DNA of 64,000 nucleotides from CAJCJE01 sp963818685 (GCA_963818685.1 CAWFTJ010000008.1:796310-860309); one strand, 5' to 3'. Shown: positions 8,147-20,630, counted from the first letter of the stretch. Made by a program: numbers and translations. The notes: a model not told the origin generated them from the letters alone.

Positions 8147-9432
8147 GACCGGAGCTCGACCCGAGCGAGCGCATGAGCGTCGACGAGCTGCGCGCGCTGC
8201 AACTCCAACGTCTGCAATGGACGCTACGGCACGCGTACGCGAACGTGCCCTGCTACACCAAGAAGTTCGACGCGGCCGGTGTGCACCCTGACGACTGTCG
8301 AAGCCTCGACGATCTGGCGAAGTTCCCGTTCACGACAAAGCACGACCTGCGCGAGAACTACCCGTTCGGCATGTTCGCGGTGCCGCAGTCGGAACTGCGC
8401 CGCATCCACGCGTCCAGCGGCACAACGGGCAAACCGACAGTGGTCGGCTACACCGAGACCGACATCGACACCTGGGCACGGGTGATGGCCCGCTCGATCC
8501 GCGCGGCGGGCGGGCGGCCGGGCGACAAGGTGCACGTCGCGTACGGCTACGGCCTGTTCACCGGCGGGCTCGGCGCGCACTACGGCGCGGAGAAGCTGGG
8601 CTGTACGGTGATCCCGGCCTCGGGCGGCATGACCGCGCGGCAGGTACAGCTGATCAACGACTTCCGGCCCGATGTCATCATGGTGACCCCGTCCTACCTG
8701 CTCACCCTGATCGACGAGTTCGAACGCGCCGGACTCGATCCGCGCGCGTGCTCGTTGCGGGTGGCGATCCTGGGCGCCGAGCCGTGGACCGAGCAGATGC
8801 GTCAGGAGATCGAGCAGCGGCTGAACCTGGACGCGGTGGACATCTACGGCCTGTCCGAGGTGATGGGGCCGGGCGTGGCGCAGGAGTGCGTCGAAACAAA
8901 GGACGGCCTGCACATCTGGGAGGACCACTTCTACCCCGAGGTGATCGACCCCATCGACGAGAACGTGCTCGGCGATGGCGAGACCGGCGAACTGCTGTTC
9001 ACCTCGCTCACCAAGCAGGCCATGCCGGTCATCCGCTACCGCACCCGCGACCTGACCAACCTGATGCCCGGCACGGCGCGGCCGATGATGCGGCGGATGG
9101 CCAAGGTGACCGGCCGCAGCGACGACATGATCATCCTGCGCGGCGTGAACCTGTTCCCCACCCAGATCGAGGAAATCGTGCTGCGCACCGACGGTCTCGC
9201 CGCACACTTCCAACTCGTTTTGTCCAAAAAGGATCGGATGGACCAGTTGACCGTGCAGGTGGAGGCGCGCCGGGAAACCACGGCGGCGCGGCGGATCGAC
9301 GCGGCCCGCGAGCTGGCCTGCGCGGTCAAGGACGGGATCGGCGTCAGCGTCGAGGTGAGCGTGCTCGACCCGGACACGTTGCCGCGCTCGGTCGGCAAGC
9401 TGCAACGCGTCGTGGACAGGCGGAACGCATGA
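8143..9432 (+). CDS. paaK: Phenylacetate-CoA ligase PaaK
   Basis: ATP-dependent activation of phenylacetate to phenylacetyl-CoA, the entry step of the pathway. 429 residues, normal length. The AMP-binding motif is ASSGTTGKPTVVGYT and the second core motif is VDIYGLSEVMGPGVA. The hinge region contains RTRDLTN, and later GRSDDMIILRGVNLFPTQIE. Near the C-terminus GKLQRVVD carries the usual catalytic Lys. It overlaps both neighbours by four bases, making paaI-paaK-paaR a tightly coupled rightward operon. Confidence 0.95.
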   Translation: MRPELDPSERMSVDELRALQLQRLQWTLRHAYANVPCYTKKFDAAGVHPDDCRSLDDLAKFPFTTKHDLRENYPFGMFAVPQSELRRIHASSGTTGKPTVVGYTETDIDTWARVMARSIRAAGGRPGDKVHVAYGYGLFTGGLGAHYGAEKLGCTVIPASGGMTARQVQLINDFRPDVIMVTPSYLLTLIDEFERAGLDPRACSLRVAILGAEPWTEQMRQEIEQRLNLDAVDIYGLSEVMGPGVAQECVETKDGLHIWEDHFYPEVIDPIDENVLGDGETGELLFTSLTKQAMPVIRYRTRDLTNLMPGTARPMMRRMAKVTGRSDDMIILRGVNLFPTQIEEIVLRTDGLAAHFQLVLSKKDRMDQLTVQVEARRETTAARRIDAARELACAVKDGIGVSVEVSVLDPDTLPRSVGKLQRVVDRRNA

Positions 9433-10046
9433 CGGCCGCCCCTCCCCCGCGCCAGGTCCGGCGCGGCAGGCCAGGCTACGACCTGGAGACCCTGCTGAAC
9501 GTGGCGGTGCGGCTGTTCAACGAGCGCGGCTACGACGGCACCAGCATGGAGGACCTGTCCCGCAAGCTGGGCATCACCAAGTCCGCGATCTACTACCACG
9601 TGCCGAGCAAGGAGGAGCTGCTGCGCCTCGCCGTCGACCGGGCGCTGGACGGGCTGTTCGCGGTCGCCGACGAGATCCGCGAGCGGGACGGCCGGGCCAT
9701 CGGTCAACTGGAGGACCTGGTGCGCGGCAGCGTCAACCTGCTCGTGCGCGAACTGCCGTTCGTCACGCTGCTACTGCGGGTGCGCGGCAACACCAAGGTC
9801 GAGCGCGCGGCACTGGCCCGGCGGCGCGAGTTCGACCGCTTGGTGACCGAGCTGGTGACCAGGGCCCGCGACGAGGGCGACCTGCGCGCGGACATCGACC
9901 CGGCGACCACCAGCAGGCTGCTGTTCGGCATGGTCAACTCGCTGATCGAGTGGTACCGCCCGCGCGAGCGCGGCATGACCGGCGTCGACATCGCGGAAAC
10001 CATCGTCGCGGTCGCGTTCGACGGCCTGCGGGTGCGGCAGGGTTAG
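9429..10046 (+). CDS. paaR: TetR-family repressor, probable PaaR
   Basis: The N-terminal helix-turn-helix (ETLLNVAVRLFNERGYDGTS, then MEDLSRKLGITKSAIYYHVP) is a classic TetR domain, and the rest is a helical ligand domain. In actinobacteria PaaR binds phenylacetyl-CoA and releases the paa operators. Position at the end of paaI-paaK and the two PaaR-type boxes nearby support this identity and autoregulation. Its stop codon overlaps the stop of the convergent copper-chaperone gene. Confidence 0.85.
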   Translation: MTAAPPPRQVRRGRPGYDLETLLNVAVRLFNERGYDGTSMEDLSRKLGITKSAIYYHVPSKEELLRLAVDRALDGLFAVADEIRERDGRAIGQLEDLVRGSVNLLVRELPFVTLLLRVRGNTKVERAALARRREFDRLVTELVTRARDEGDLRADIDPATTSRLLFGMVNSLIEWYRPRERGMTGVDIAETIVAVAFDGLRVRQG

Positions 10047-10741
10047 TTGCCGGCCATCCCGGGCATGTTATTAATGTTCATACCGGGCATGTTGTTCATA
10101 CCGGACATGCCCGGCATGTCGCTCATGCCGTCGCCGGGCGTTGAGTGACCCATGAAGCCGTAGGTCATCACGTCCATCATGCTCAGGTCGGCCGCAGTGC
10201 CGATCGGGGCGAGGATGTGCAGCGTGCCGGACCGCGCGAAGGTCAGGGTCAGCTGGAGCGGCTGGTGCCCCTTGCGTAACGGGCCGAGCCCGGTGATCTG
10301 GACGTGCGGGCCGCCAGGGGCGAACAGCGTGGTGCTGGTCGAGGAGATGTCGATGGTGGCCGGGCCGGTGCACGGGTCGTCCGAGCACAGCGTGACGCTC
10401 TTCGCGGCCGAGCCGGTCTGGTACTCGGCGGTTGCGCTCTCCAGTGTGTCCGGGCCGGCACCGTTGTTGCTGAGCGTGAAGTAGACGTCCGCGGTGTCCA
10501 ATGAGGTCGGCGGCGCGTACACCTTGGTCACGGTGATCGCGGCGGGCGGCAGGTTGGGACTGGTCGCGACCCAGGTGACGGCCGCGGCCGCGATGATCAC
10601 CACCGCGCCGATCGCGAACAGCACCGGACGGCGCCAGCGCGGCCCGTCCGCGCCCTGCTGGACGAACAGGCCCGTGAACGAACCGGAACGGCGCGAAGTC
10701 GGCTGCTCCTCGGTGTCGGGGGTCTCGGGTGTCTCGCTCAT
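10043..10741 (-). CDS. PCu(A)C-like copper chaperone with Met-rich tail, membrane anchored
   Basis: About 232 residues. A cytosolic lead of ~45 residues is followed by one membrane helix (LFAIGAVVIIAAAAVTWVA). The outside domain resembles PCu(A)C copper chaperones: ITVTKVYAPP, VYFTLSNNGAGPDTL, FAPGGPHVQITGL, and the metal-site-like KGHQPLQLTLTFARSG. The C-terminal ~30 residues repeat NNMPGM and MPGMSGM, giving many Met ligands suited to Cu(I). It is coupled (four-base overlap) to a His-rich membrane protein. The family normally delivers copper to cytochrome oxidase. The long cytosolic N-terminus replaces the usual signal peptide. Confidence 0.7.
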   Translation of the reverse strand: MSETPETPDTEEQPTSRRSGSFTGLFVQQGADGPRWRRPVLFAIGAVVIIAAAAVTWVATSPNLPPAAITVTKVYAPPTSLDTADVYFTLSNNGAGPDTLESATAEYQTGSAAKSVTLCSDDPCTGPATIDISSTSTTLFAPGGPHVQITGLGPLRKGHQPLQLTLTFARSGTLHILAPIGTAADLSMMDVMTYGFMGHSTPGDGMSDMPGMSGMNNMPGMNINNMPGMAGN

Positions 10742-11556
10742 TCGCCGCTCGGGAAGGTGAAGGGGTCGGGCGCGACGTCCTTGCCGAGGTCCAGCTGAAT
10801 CACGTTGTGCGCGGCAAGCGGAACGTCGCGCGGGTTGCCGGTGAACACCTTGCCGTTGACGTAGGCGATCACCTTGCCGTTGTTCGAGCCGACCTGGTTC
10901 GGGCCGAGCTGCTGGCCCCACTCGTCGAAGAACTGGCCGAGGGTGAACGTTTCCTGCTTCGGCGACTCGATGTGGATCACGCCGGTCTCGTCGTGCGTGT
11001 GCAGCCAGTAGAACTTGCTGCCGCCGCCGACGAACTCGCTGCCGGCGCCCGGGTTGCCGGCCGGGATCTGCTGCAACTGGTAGGGGGGCACGATGCCGAC
11101 GCCGTACGGAACCAACTTCTGCACGCCGTTGATGTAGATGGCCAGGTGCGCGTGGATGTGGAAGACCAGCTGCTCCATGTCGTTGCTGGAGATGCCGTCC
11201 ACGGTCTGGCCGGTCAGGCCGGTGCTGGTGCGGGCAAGCAGCGCGGAACTGGAGTCCTGTTGGGTCGGCTGGGTCGCGTTGGCGTTGCTGTTGCCGCCGC
11301 GCGAGAGCACGATGCCGACCACGACCGCCGCGGCCACGATCACCACGACGGCCACTGGCAGCACGACGTTCACCAGTGACTTCCGCCGGGCGCCCTTGAT
11401 CGCGCGCTGCGCGGATGCCGCCGAGGACTTGCCGCTGTTCTTGCGGTTGCCGGCCTGACCGGGCCGGTTCCCGGCGCCGCCTGCCTTCTTCTTGGCCGAC
11501 CCGCTGTTGGCCGACCCGCCCTGCTTGCCAGGCTGCCTCGACCCGCTCTTCGCCAT
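10738..11556 (-). CDS. Single-pass membrane protein with extracellular His motifs, function unknown
   Basis: A Lys/Gly/Ser/Asn-rich cytosolic N-terminus of ~60 residues precedes one strong transmembrane helix (VVLPVAVVVIVAAAVVVGIV). The extracellular part carries FHIHAHLAIYINGVQKLVP and FYWLHTHDETGVIHIESP, His clusters that look like a metal site, followed by FTLGQFFDEWGQQLGPNQVG. I recognise it only as a conserved actinobacterial hypothetical. Coupling to the Met-rich copper protein suggests a shared role in copper handling; this is inference. The ATG at 11556 is chosen because GAGGGACGA lies upstream; a GTG 18 bases earlier is an alternative. Confidence 0.65.
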   Translation of the reverse strand: MAKSGSRQPGKQGGSANSGSAKKKAGGAGNRPGQAGNRKNSGKSSAASAQRAIKGARRKSLVNVVLPVAVVVIVAAAVVVGIVLSRGGNSNANATQPTQQDSSSALLARTSTGLTGQTVDGISSNDMEQLVFHIHAHLAIYINGVQKLVPYGVGIVPPYQLQQIPAGNPGAGSEFVGGGSKFYWLHTHDETGVIHIESPKQETFTLGQFFDEWGQQLGPNQVGSNNGKVIAYVNGKVFTGNPRDVPLAAHNVIQLDLGKDVAPDPFTFPSGE

Positions 11557-11686
11557 CGCCGCTTCGTCCCTCACATCTCACCGGCCGGCCGCAGACGCCG
11601 ACGATCACCGCGGCTGGCAGCCGCTCATGTTCCTGCATAGCGTACGGGGCGTCTGCTGCGTGTTTACCCGGGCGGCCGCTGCGTGT

Positions 11687-12548
11687 TCAACCCGTTACTC
11701 CTCCGCTGACGCGCTCGGCGTTTTCCCTGTTCAGCGCCTGGTAGGCGGGACGGAGCAGCTCGGAGAGCGCACGTCCGCCAACGGCGATGCCGATCGGGTC
11801 GAGCTGATCGAGCAGCGCGTCCGGACGCAGCATCGGCGGCTCGGCCGACGGCTGGTCGGGTTGCGGGCCGGGCAGCCAGAACTGGGCGATGGCATCGTCG
11901 AGCCGGGCGGTGTCCGGTTCGGCCTCGGCCGGGTCGACCGGGCGCGGGCCGCCGTCGCGGAGCCTGCGCAGCCGGTCGAGCAGTTCGGTCCGACTCCTGC
12001 CGCGCCAGGCCAGGATCTCGAACGGGTCCGCGTCGAAGGACTCGGCGAGCAGGTAACAGGTGGCGGCGAGGTGCTTGCACGGCACCTCCCAGTCCGGGCA
12101 CGAGCAGTCCATGGACAGCTCGCGCAGCGTGCCCGGGAACAGTCGCAGGCCGAGTCGGGTGAACACGTCCTCGATGTCGGTCGGCATCTCGCCGGCGAGC
12201 AGCTTCGCCGCGAACAACGCCTGCTGGGCAAGGGCTTCCTCGATGCGCAGCCACTCGCGGTCGGTGAACGCCTTGACCGCGATCCGCACCCGGTAGGGCT
12301 CCGGCCGCGACCCCTGCACCTGCGCGACGACCAGGCTCGTGGACAGGTTCATGGTGAGCACCTGGCCGGCCCGCGCGTAGTTCTTGCCGCGCAGCAACCG
12401 CCCGCCCATGCCGAAGGACTCCAGCACCTCAAGGAAGCGGCGCGACCACCAGCTCTGACCGATGTCCCCACGCCTGCTGCGTGCCTTGATGCCGCCGTCC
12501 ACCTTGCGCGGCCCGCTCGACCACGCTTGGCTCGGGAAACGTCGAGGT

Positions 12549-12556
<8 letters not shown>
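11687..12556 (-). CDS. SWIM zinc-finger protein partner of SNF2 helicase
   Basis: 289 residues with a SWIM zinc motif in the middle: CSCPDWEVPCKHLAATCYLL, giving the CxC...CxH pattern. The N-terminus (FGMGGRLLRGKNYARAGQVL) and the remaining helical sequence match actinobacterial SWIM proteins encoded next to SNF2 helicases. SWIM domains bind DNA or protein. The GTG start lies eight bases inside the end of the SNF2 gene, so the two are translated together and probably act as one complex, perhaps in DNA repair or chromatin-like remodelling. Confidence 0.85.
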
Positions 12557-15593
<3,037 letters not shown>

Positions 15594-15675
15594 CAACAAG
15601 GTCAGCTCTCTTCTCTCCGCCCTGCTCCTCGAACAGCAGGGCTGCTGACCAGCCTAGTTGGCCGCCCCGACGAAC

Positions 15676-16590
15676 TTATTCGCGGGAATCCGGGTTGCCC
15701 TGTTCTGCCAGGAACCGCTCGAACTCGCTACCCAGCTCCTCGGCCGTCGGGATGCCCTGGTCGTCGATGAGCAGGCTCTGCCGGCCGGACGCCTCGGCGA
15801 ACGTGTCGTACTGCCGCTCCAGCCCGCGCACCACCTCCGCGACCTCGGCCGAGTCCTCGACCTGCTTGTTGATCTCGGCGTCGGTGCGGCGAGCGGCCTC
15901 GCGCAGCGCGTCCTCTGGCAGCGAGAGCTGAGTGGCCTGGGCGACCGAGTTGAGCAGCGTCAACGCCGCGGCCTGGTAGGTCGCGTTGGCCAGGTAGTGC
16001 GGCACGTGCGCGGCGAAGCCGAGCGCGTCGTGACCCGCCTCGGTCAGCCGGTACTCCAGTAGCGCGCTCACGCTGCCCGGCACCTGAATCCGGTTGAACA
16101 GCGGCTGGTGCCCGGCGAGCAGCTCGGTGCGGCTGCCGTGCGCGGTCACGCCGAGCGGCCGGGTGTGCGGGGCGCCCATGGGAATGCCGTGGTAGGAGAC
16201 GGTCAGCCGCACCTCCCACTTCTCAACCAACTGGCGGACGGCGGCGCTGAACCGCTCCCACTCGTGATCCGGTTCCGGCCCGGTGAGCAGCAGGAAGTCG
16301 GTGCCGTTCGCGTCGTGCAGCAGGTGCACGACCAGCTCGGGCGCGTCGTAGCTGGCCCAGTGATCTGTGACGAAGGTCATGATCGGTCGACGGGAGCGAT
16401 AGTCGATCAGCCGGTCCACGTCGAACCGCGCCACCACCCGGTGTTCGAGGGTGTTCAGCAGGTGCTCGGTGAGGGTCCTACCGGCCGAGCCCGCGTCCAT
16501 GAACCCGTCCAGCTGCTGCAAAAGCACTGCTCCGCGCAGGTCTGGGAGATCCGAGTCGACCTCATAAAGATCCTCCGGTCCCAACTCCAC
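15676..16590 (-). CDS. PAC2 family protein (proteasome-assembly-chaperone-like)
   Basis: About 304 residues. The N-terminal two thirds (RGAVLLQQLDGFMDAGSAGR, RVVARFDVDRLIDYRSRRP and TDFLLLTGPEPDHEWERFSA) match the PAC2 fold found in actinobacteria. The C-terminal part is helical (EDALREAARRTDAEINKQVE, then VVRGLERQYDTF). The actinobacterial function is not settled; in archaea and eukaryotes relatives assist proteasome assembly. The GTG at 16590 is chosen because AGGAGGGAGG lies 5-9 bases before it; a GTG ten codons earlier lacks such a site. A proteasome beta gene lies at 55 kb. Confidence 0.85.
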   Translation of the reverse strand: MELGPEDLYEVDSDLPDLRGAVLLQQLDGFMDAGSAGRTLTEHLLNTLEHRVVARFDVDRLIDYRSRRPIMTFVTDHWASYDAPELVVHLLHDANGTDFLLLTGPEPDHEWERFSAAVRQLVEKWEVRLTVSYHGIPMGAPHTRPLGVTAHGSRTELLAGHQPLFNRIQVPGSVSALLEYRLTEAGHDALGFAAHVPHYLANATYQAAALTLLNSVAQATQLSLPEDALREAARRTDAEINKQVEDSAEVAEVVRGLERQYDTFAEASGRQSLLIDDQGIPTAEELGSEFERFLAEQGNPDSRE

Positions 16591-16974
16591 GACGGCCTCC
16601 CTCCTGTCTGTCACTGACACTTCTTACGTCCAACGCGCGAAGGCCCGGAATCCATCCCGACGACAAGATCGCCGTGCCCGGCGAGGCGGCAGCATAGGAC
16701 ATAGCCGACAGTGTGGCCCGAGCACCGTCAGCGTCGAAATCGATGTCAAGGGCGGATCGGTGGAAGTTCGCCTGCCGAAGGGCGCGGGCGTGTCAACCCA
16801 CGGTCCACACCAGACAGACATGGGGCTGATCGACAACCGCTCACCCCCACCCGTGCAGGCACCCGGGACCCGTCAACGCCACCTACTTTCGTCTGGACCC
16901 CTTGTCAACATTTGGCACCGTACGGCGTCTTGACTCCGCGCTTTCCCTGTATTTGTCTATAGGGGTACCAGCCG

Positions 16975-16988
16975 TGACAACGTTGTCA
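16975..16988. promoter_or_regulatory. Perfect 14-bp operator palindrome TGACAACGTTGTCA
   Basis: TGACAACGTTGTCA is its own reverse complement, with a central CG as in LacI-family operators. It lies 342 bp before the GH92 start codon. The identical 14-mer occurs once more in the window, upstream of the SGNH hydrolase gene at 30,854. A LacI-type repressor is inferred, but none is encoded here. Confidence 0.6.
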
Positions 16989-17051
16989 TCTCGGTCGGCC
17001 AGGGACCTCACCAGTGGGTGTGGCCTGGTGCTGTGGCGCGCCCAGCGCTGT

Positions 17052-17065
17052 TGACAACGCTGTCG
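17052..17065. promoter_or_regulatory. Second, imperfect copy of the TGACAAC operator
   Basis: TGACAACGCTGTCG differs from the perfect palindrome at 16,975 in two positions. It is overlapped by TTGACA, a possible -35 element. Two operators 77 bp apart could allow looping repression of the GH92 gene. Confidence 0.4.
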
Positions 17066-17330
17066 TGTGCTGCGCGCTACGGTCCCCGAGAGAAAGGCAG
17101 GCCGCGGTGACACTGTGCAGCCTGCGGTCACCGACTTGTTCCGCCGTCACCCGCACGGCGCCTCCCCCGCTCCACCTACTCCCCCCTCTTTGCCCCGGCG
17201 CTTCGTCGCTGGCACATCGGCCACGGCGAACGGACACCGGGCGTTTCGTCCTGCCCGGACAGTGACGCCCGTTCCCGTGACCAGGTTTCCCCTCTCGCCG
17301 GACGGCGAGAACTCCTTCCCGGAGGTATTG

Positions 17331-20300
17331 ATGGCACGATTCAGACCGCTCGTCTGCTCGCTGGTGGCGGCCACCGGCACGATCGGGGCCTTACTGGTAC
17401 CGGGGGTGGCGTCCGCCGCTCCCGCGACCTACGTGCAGGACCCCGCCTCGCTGGTGAATCCGTTCATCGGCACCTCGAACTCCGTCGACGACTTCCCGGC
17501 CGCGGACACGCCGTTCGGCATGGTCCAATGGGGACCGGACACGCCGAGCCGCCCGGACGGCGGCGGGTACGAGTACAACGACAAGTCCGTCACCGGCTTC
17601 AGCCTCACGCACATCTCCGGTCCGGGTTGCCCTGCCGCTGGCGACATCCCGATCCTGCCCACCACCGGCGCGATCGGCACCGACCCCGCCTCGGCGACAC
17701 TGCCGCTGGACCACACCAAGGAATCCGCCTCCGCCGGCTACTACAGTCTCGCCGCGAACGGCATCACCACCCAGCTCAGCGCCACCACCCGCGCCGGCAT
17801 GGGCCAGTTCACCTTCCCGGCCGGCACCAGCTCGAACCTGCTGTTCAAGCTCTCCGACGGCGCGACCCCCGACAGCGCGACGCACTTCCAGGTGATCAAC
17901 AACAAGGAAGTGACCGGCTGGGTGACCAGCGGCAACTTCTGCAATGCCGCCGACCAGTACACGCTCTACTTCGACATGCAGTTCAACCAGCCGTTCACCG
18001 CGACGGGGACCTGGAAGAACTCGCAGGTCAGCCCCGGTTCACAGGCGATGACCGACGCGGCGCCAACGGCCAAGGCGACCCCGAGCACGTCGTCGAAGGA
18101 CACGCACAGCAAGACCAGCACCGAGACCCCCGCCGTGCACGGCGCGACCCCGCAGCCCAAGGGCAAGGCGGCGCCGCAGATCACCCCGCCCGTGGCCGGT
18201 GCGGACGGTGCCTACGTCACCTTCGACACCACGACGAACCAGACCGTCCAGGCCAAGGTCGGCGTCTCCTACGTGAGCACGACCAACGCGGCGGCCAACA
18301 TCAAGGCCGAGAACTCCGGCTGGAACCTCAACCAGGTCAGGACCAACGCGCACAACGCGTGGAACTCGATCCTGAGCAAGATCCAGATCGGCGGTGGCAG
18401 CACCACCCAGCGGACCATCTTCTACACCGCCCTGTACCACGCGCTGTTGCACCCCAACGTGTTCAGTGACAGCAACGGCGAGTACATGGGCTTCGACGAC
18501 CAGGTGCACCACGTCGCCACCGGTCACGTCCAGTACGCCAACTACTCGGGTTGGGACATCTACCGGTCCCAGGTCCAGCTTGCCGCGATCGTCGCGCCAC
18601 AGCAGACCTCCGACTCGATCACCTCCATGATCAACGACTACGAGCAGAGCGGCCAGCTGCCGAAGTGGGCGTTGAACAACGGGGAGAGCTACGTCATGGT
18701 CGGCGACCCTGCCGACGCGATCATCGCGGACGCCTACGCCTTCGGTGCCCGCAACTTCGACACCAAGACCGCGTTGCAGGCGATGCTCGCCGAGGCCAGC
18801 CCGTCGAGCGACATCCGTCCCGGCTACAACTACGACGAGTCCATGGGCTACCTGCCGATGGACGGCAAGTACGGCTGCTGCAACTTCTACGGCCCGGTCT
18901 CCACCCAGCAGGAATACGACACCGCGGACCACGCGATCTCGACCTTCGCCTCGGCTCTCGGTGACAAGACCGACGCGGCCACCTTCGCCGCGCGGGCGCA
19001 GAACTGGGTGAACGTGTTCAACCCCGGCAGTGGCTACCTTGAGCCGAAGTACCTCAACGGCGAGTTCGAGCCGGGCTTCACCCCGTCAAGCGGCAACGGT
19101 TTCGTCGAGGCCGACGCCGCCCAGTACACGCCGATGATCAACTGGGACATCCAGGGTCTCGCCAAGGCAGCCGGTGGCAACGCTGCCTGGCAGAGCAGGC
19201 TGGACACCCTGATGCAGAACATCTCCTCCCCCGGCTCGGACAACGCCGACCTGTCCAACGAGCCGAGCGTCGAGATCCCGTGGGAGTACGACTACGTCGG
19301 CGCCCCGTACAAGACCCAGAACGCGATCCGCCAGGTGCAGCAGCAGATCTGGACCGACGCGCCGAACGGCTTCTTCGGCAACGACGACCTCGGCGAGATG
19401 AGCGCCTGGTACGTGTGGTCCGCGGTGGGCATGTACCCGGAGACCCCGGGCGCCTCAACGCTCGCGCTTGGCAGCCCGGTGTTCACCAACACCCTGATCC
19501 ACCTGCCCAACGGCAAGTCGCTCACCATCAACGCTCCCGCCGCCGCGCCGAACGCGCCGTACGTGCAGAGCCTGAACAACAACGGCAAGGCGTGGACCAA
19601 TGCGTACCTCCCGCCCGCCGACCTGACCAACGGTGGCACCCTCGACTACACCCTGGGCACCACCCCGAACACCGGTTGGGCCAGCGCGCCGTCGGCCGCA
19701 CCGCCCTCGGACACCACCAACCTGGTTCCCGCGCTCGGCTACACCACCTCCGGTGGTAGCTCGGCCGGTCAGGTGATCGTGGCGCCGGGTGCCGACGCGA
19801 CCATCAACCTCGGCGTGCGCAGCCTGTCCAACGCGGCGCAGAGCGTCACCTGGAAGGCCACCGCGACCAGCGGCCTGACCGTCGGCCCGAACAACGGCAC
19901 CGTGTCGGTACCGGCCGGTACCGATGCCGGCCAGGCCGTCGCGGTCACCGCGCCCAGCACCGAGGGCCGCTACCTGGTGACCTTCGCGCTGACCTCCTCG
20001 ACCGGGGCGGCGCTGCCCAGCACCGCGATCGAGATCGACGTGGCCAAGCCGGGCTCGCTGTGGCCGTACTACAACGACGCGGGCATCATCAGCGACGGCA
20101 CGTCCAGCTCGGCCAACTACGACGGTGACGGTTGGGCCTACTCCGCTGAGCAGCTCGCCGCACAGGGCCTCAAGCCGGGCGCGACCGTCACGGTCGACGG
20201 CCTGAACTACCTGTGGCCGAACCAGCGGCCGGGCGACCTCGACAACATCGAGGCAGGCGGCCAGACCATCGCGCTGACCGGCGCGGCGGGCGCGGCGAAG

Positions 20301-20630
20301 ATCGGCATCCTGGGCAGCGCCACCAACGCCGATCCGGGTTCACAGGGCGAGTTCGTCGTCCACTTCACCGACGGCACATCGCAGACGATCAAGTTCGGTC
20401 TGAGCGACTGGACGCTCGGCGCGAGTTCCTTCCCGCCCGCGTTCGGCAACGTCATCGCCGCCACAACGACCTACCGGGACAGCACGTCCGGTGGAACCGC
20501 CCAGCAGATCAAGACCTACGTGTTCGCCGCGGACGCGGCACTGACCTCGGGCAAGACCGTCAGCAGCATCACCCTGCCGACCTCGATCGACCAGGGCCAG
20601 CTGCACGTGTTCGCCTTCGCCATCGGCTGA
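17331..20630 (+). CDS. Secreted GH92 alpha-mannosidase with C-terminal accessory domains
   Basis: Calcium-dependent exo-alpha-mannosidase family, acting outside the cell on mannans or N-glycans. The start MARFRPLVCSLVAATGTIGA opens a Sec signal peptide ending near VASAAPA; the ribosome site GGAGG precedes ATG 17331. GH92 hallmarks: VNPFIGTSNSVDDFPAADTP, FSLTHISGPGCPAAGDIPI, LSNEPSVEIPWEYDYVGAPY and GNDDLGEMSAWYVWSAVGMY. Residues ~236-291 are a Thr/Ser/Pro/Lys-rich insertion splitting the N-terminal beta domain. A NEW3-like module (~800-905) and a beta-sandwich module (~907-1099) follow; the last resembles the N-terminal module of the SGNH hydrolase at 30,946. 1,099 residues. Most actinobacterial relatives are annotated alpha-1,2-mannosidases. 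Confidence 0.92.
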   Translation: MARFRPLVCSLVAATGTIGALLVPGVASAAPATYVQDPASLVNPFIGTSNSVDDFPAADTPFGMVQWGPDTPSRPDGGGYEYNDKSVTGFSLTHISGPGCPAAGDIPILPTTGAIGTDPASATLPLDHTKESASAGYYSLAANGITTQLSATTRAGMGQFTFPAGTSSNLLFKLSDGATPDSATHFQVINNKEVTGWVTSGNFCNAADQYTLYFDMQFNQPFTATGTWKNSQVSPGSQAMTDAAPTAKATPSTSSKDTHSKTSTETPAVHGATPQPKGKAAPQITPPVAGADGAYVTFDTTTNQTVQAKVGVSYVSTTNAAANIKAENSGWNLNQVRTNAHNAWNSILSKIQIGGGSTTQRTIFYTALYHALLHPNVFSDSNGEYMGFDDQVHHVATGHVQYANYSGWDIYRSQVQLAAIVAPQQTSDSITSMINDYEQSGQLPKWALNNGESYVMVGDPADAIIADAYAFGARNFDTKTALQAMLAEASPSSDIRPGYNYDESMGYLPMDGKYGCCNFYGPVSTQQEYDTADHAISTFASALGDKTDAATFAARAQNWVNVFNPGSGYLEPKYLNGEFEPGFTPSSGNGFVEADAAQYTPMINWDIQGLAKAAGGNAAWQSRLDTLMQNISSPGSDNADLSNEPSVEIPWEYDYVGAPYKTQNAIRQVQQQIWTDAPNGFFGNDDLGEMSAWYVWSAVGMYPETPGASTLALGSPVFTNTLIHLPNGKSLTINAPAAAPNAPYVQSLNNNGKAWTNAYLPPADLTNGGTLDYTLGTTPNTGWASAPSAAPPSDTTNLVPALGYTTSGGSSAGQVIVAPGADATINLGVRSLSNAAQSVTWKATATSGLTVGPNNGTVSVPAGTDAGQAVAVTAPSTEGRYLVTFALTSSTGAALPSTAIEIDVAKPGSLWPYYNDAGIISDGTSSSANYDGDGWAYSAEQLAAQGLKPGATVTVDGLNYLWPNQRPGDLDNIEAGGQTIALTGAAGAAKIGILGSATNADPGSQGEFVVHFTDGTSQTIKFGLSDWTLGASSFPPAFGNVIAATTTYRDSTSGGTAQQIKTYVFAADAALTSGKTVSSITLPTSIDQGQLHVFAFAIG

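Larger units (their letters stand above)
16591..17330. other. Long gap upstream of GH92 gene with operators and a possible gene remnant
   Basis: No complete gene is visible. Around 16,712-16,850 the plus strand encodes TVSVEIDVKGGSVEVRLPKG, which resembles part of a DUF4097/cell-wall-response beta repeat. It has no start codon and runs into a stop at 16,931, so it may be a remnant. Farther right lie two TGACAAC-type palindromes (16,975 and 17,052) and a very long leader before the GH92 start. A TCTATAGG near 16,955 could be a -10 element just ahead of the first palindrome. Confidence 0.35.

Noticed and set aside
17067..17330. Longer start for the GH92 protein
   Set aside because: A good ribosome site and signal peptide begin at 17,331, and the extra residues would bury the signal peptide inside the protein.
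16597..17330. A riboswitch or long structured leader before GH92
   Set aside because: Apart from the operator palindromes I could not recognise any known riboswitch core or convincing terminator/antiterminator pair.
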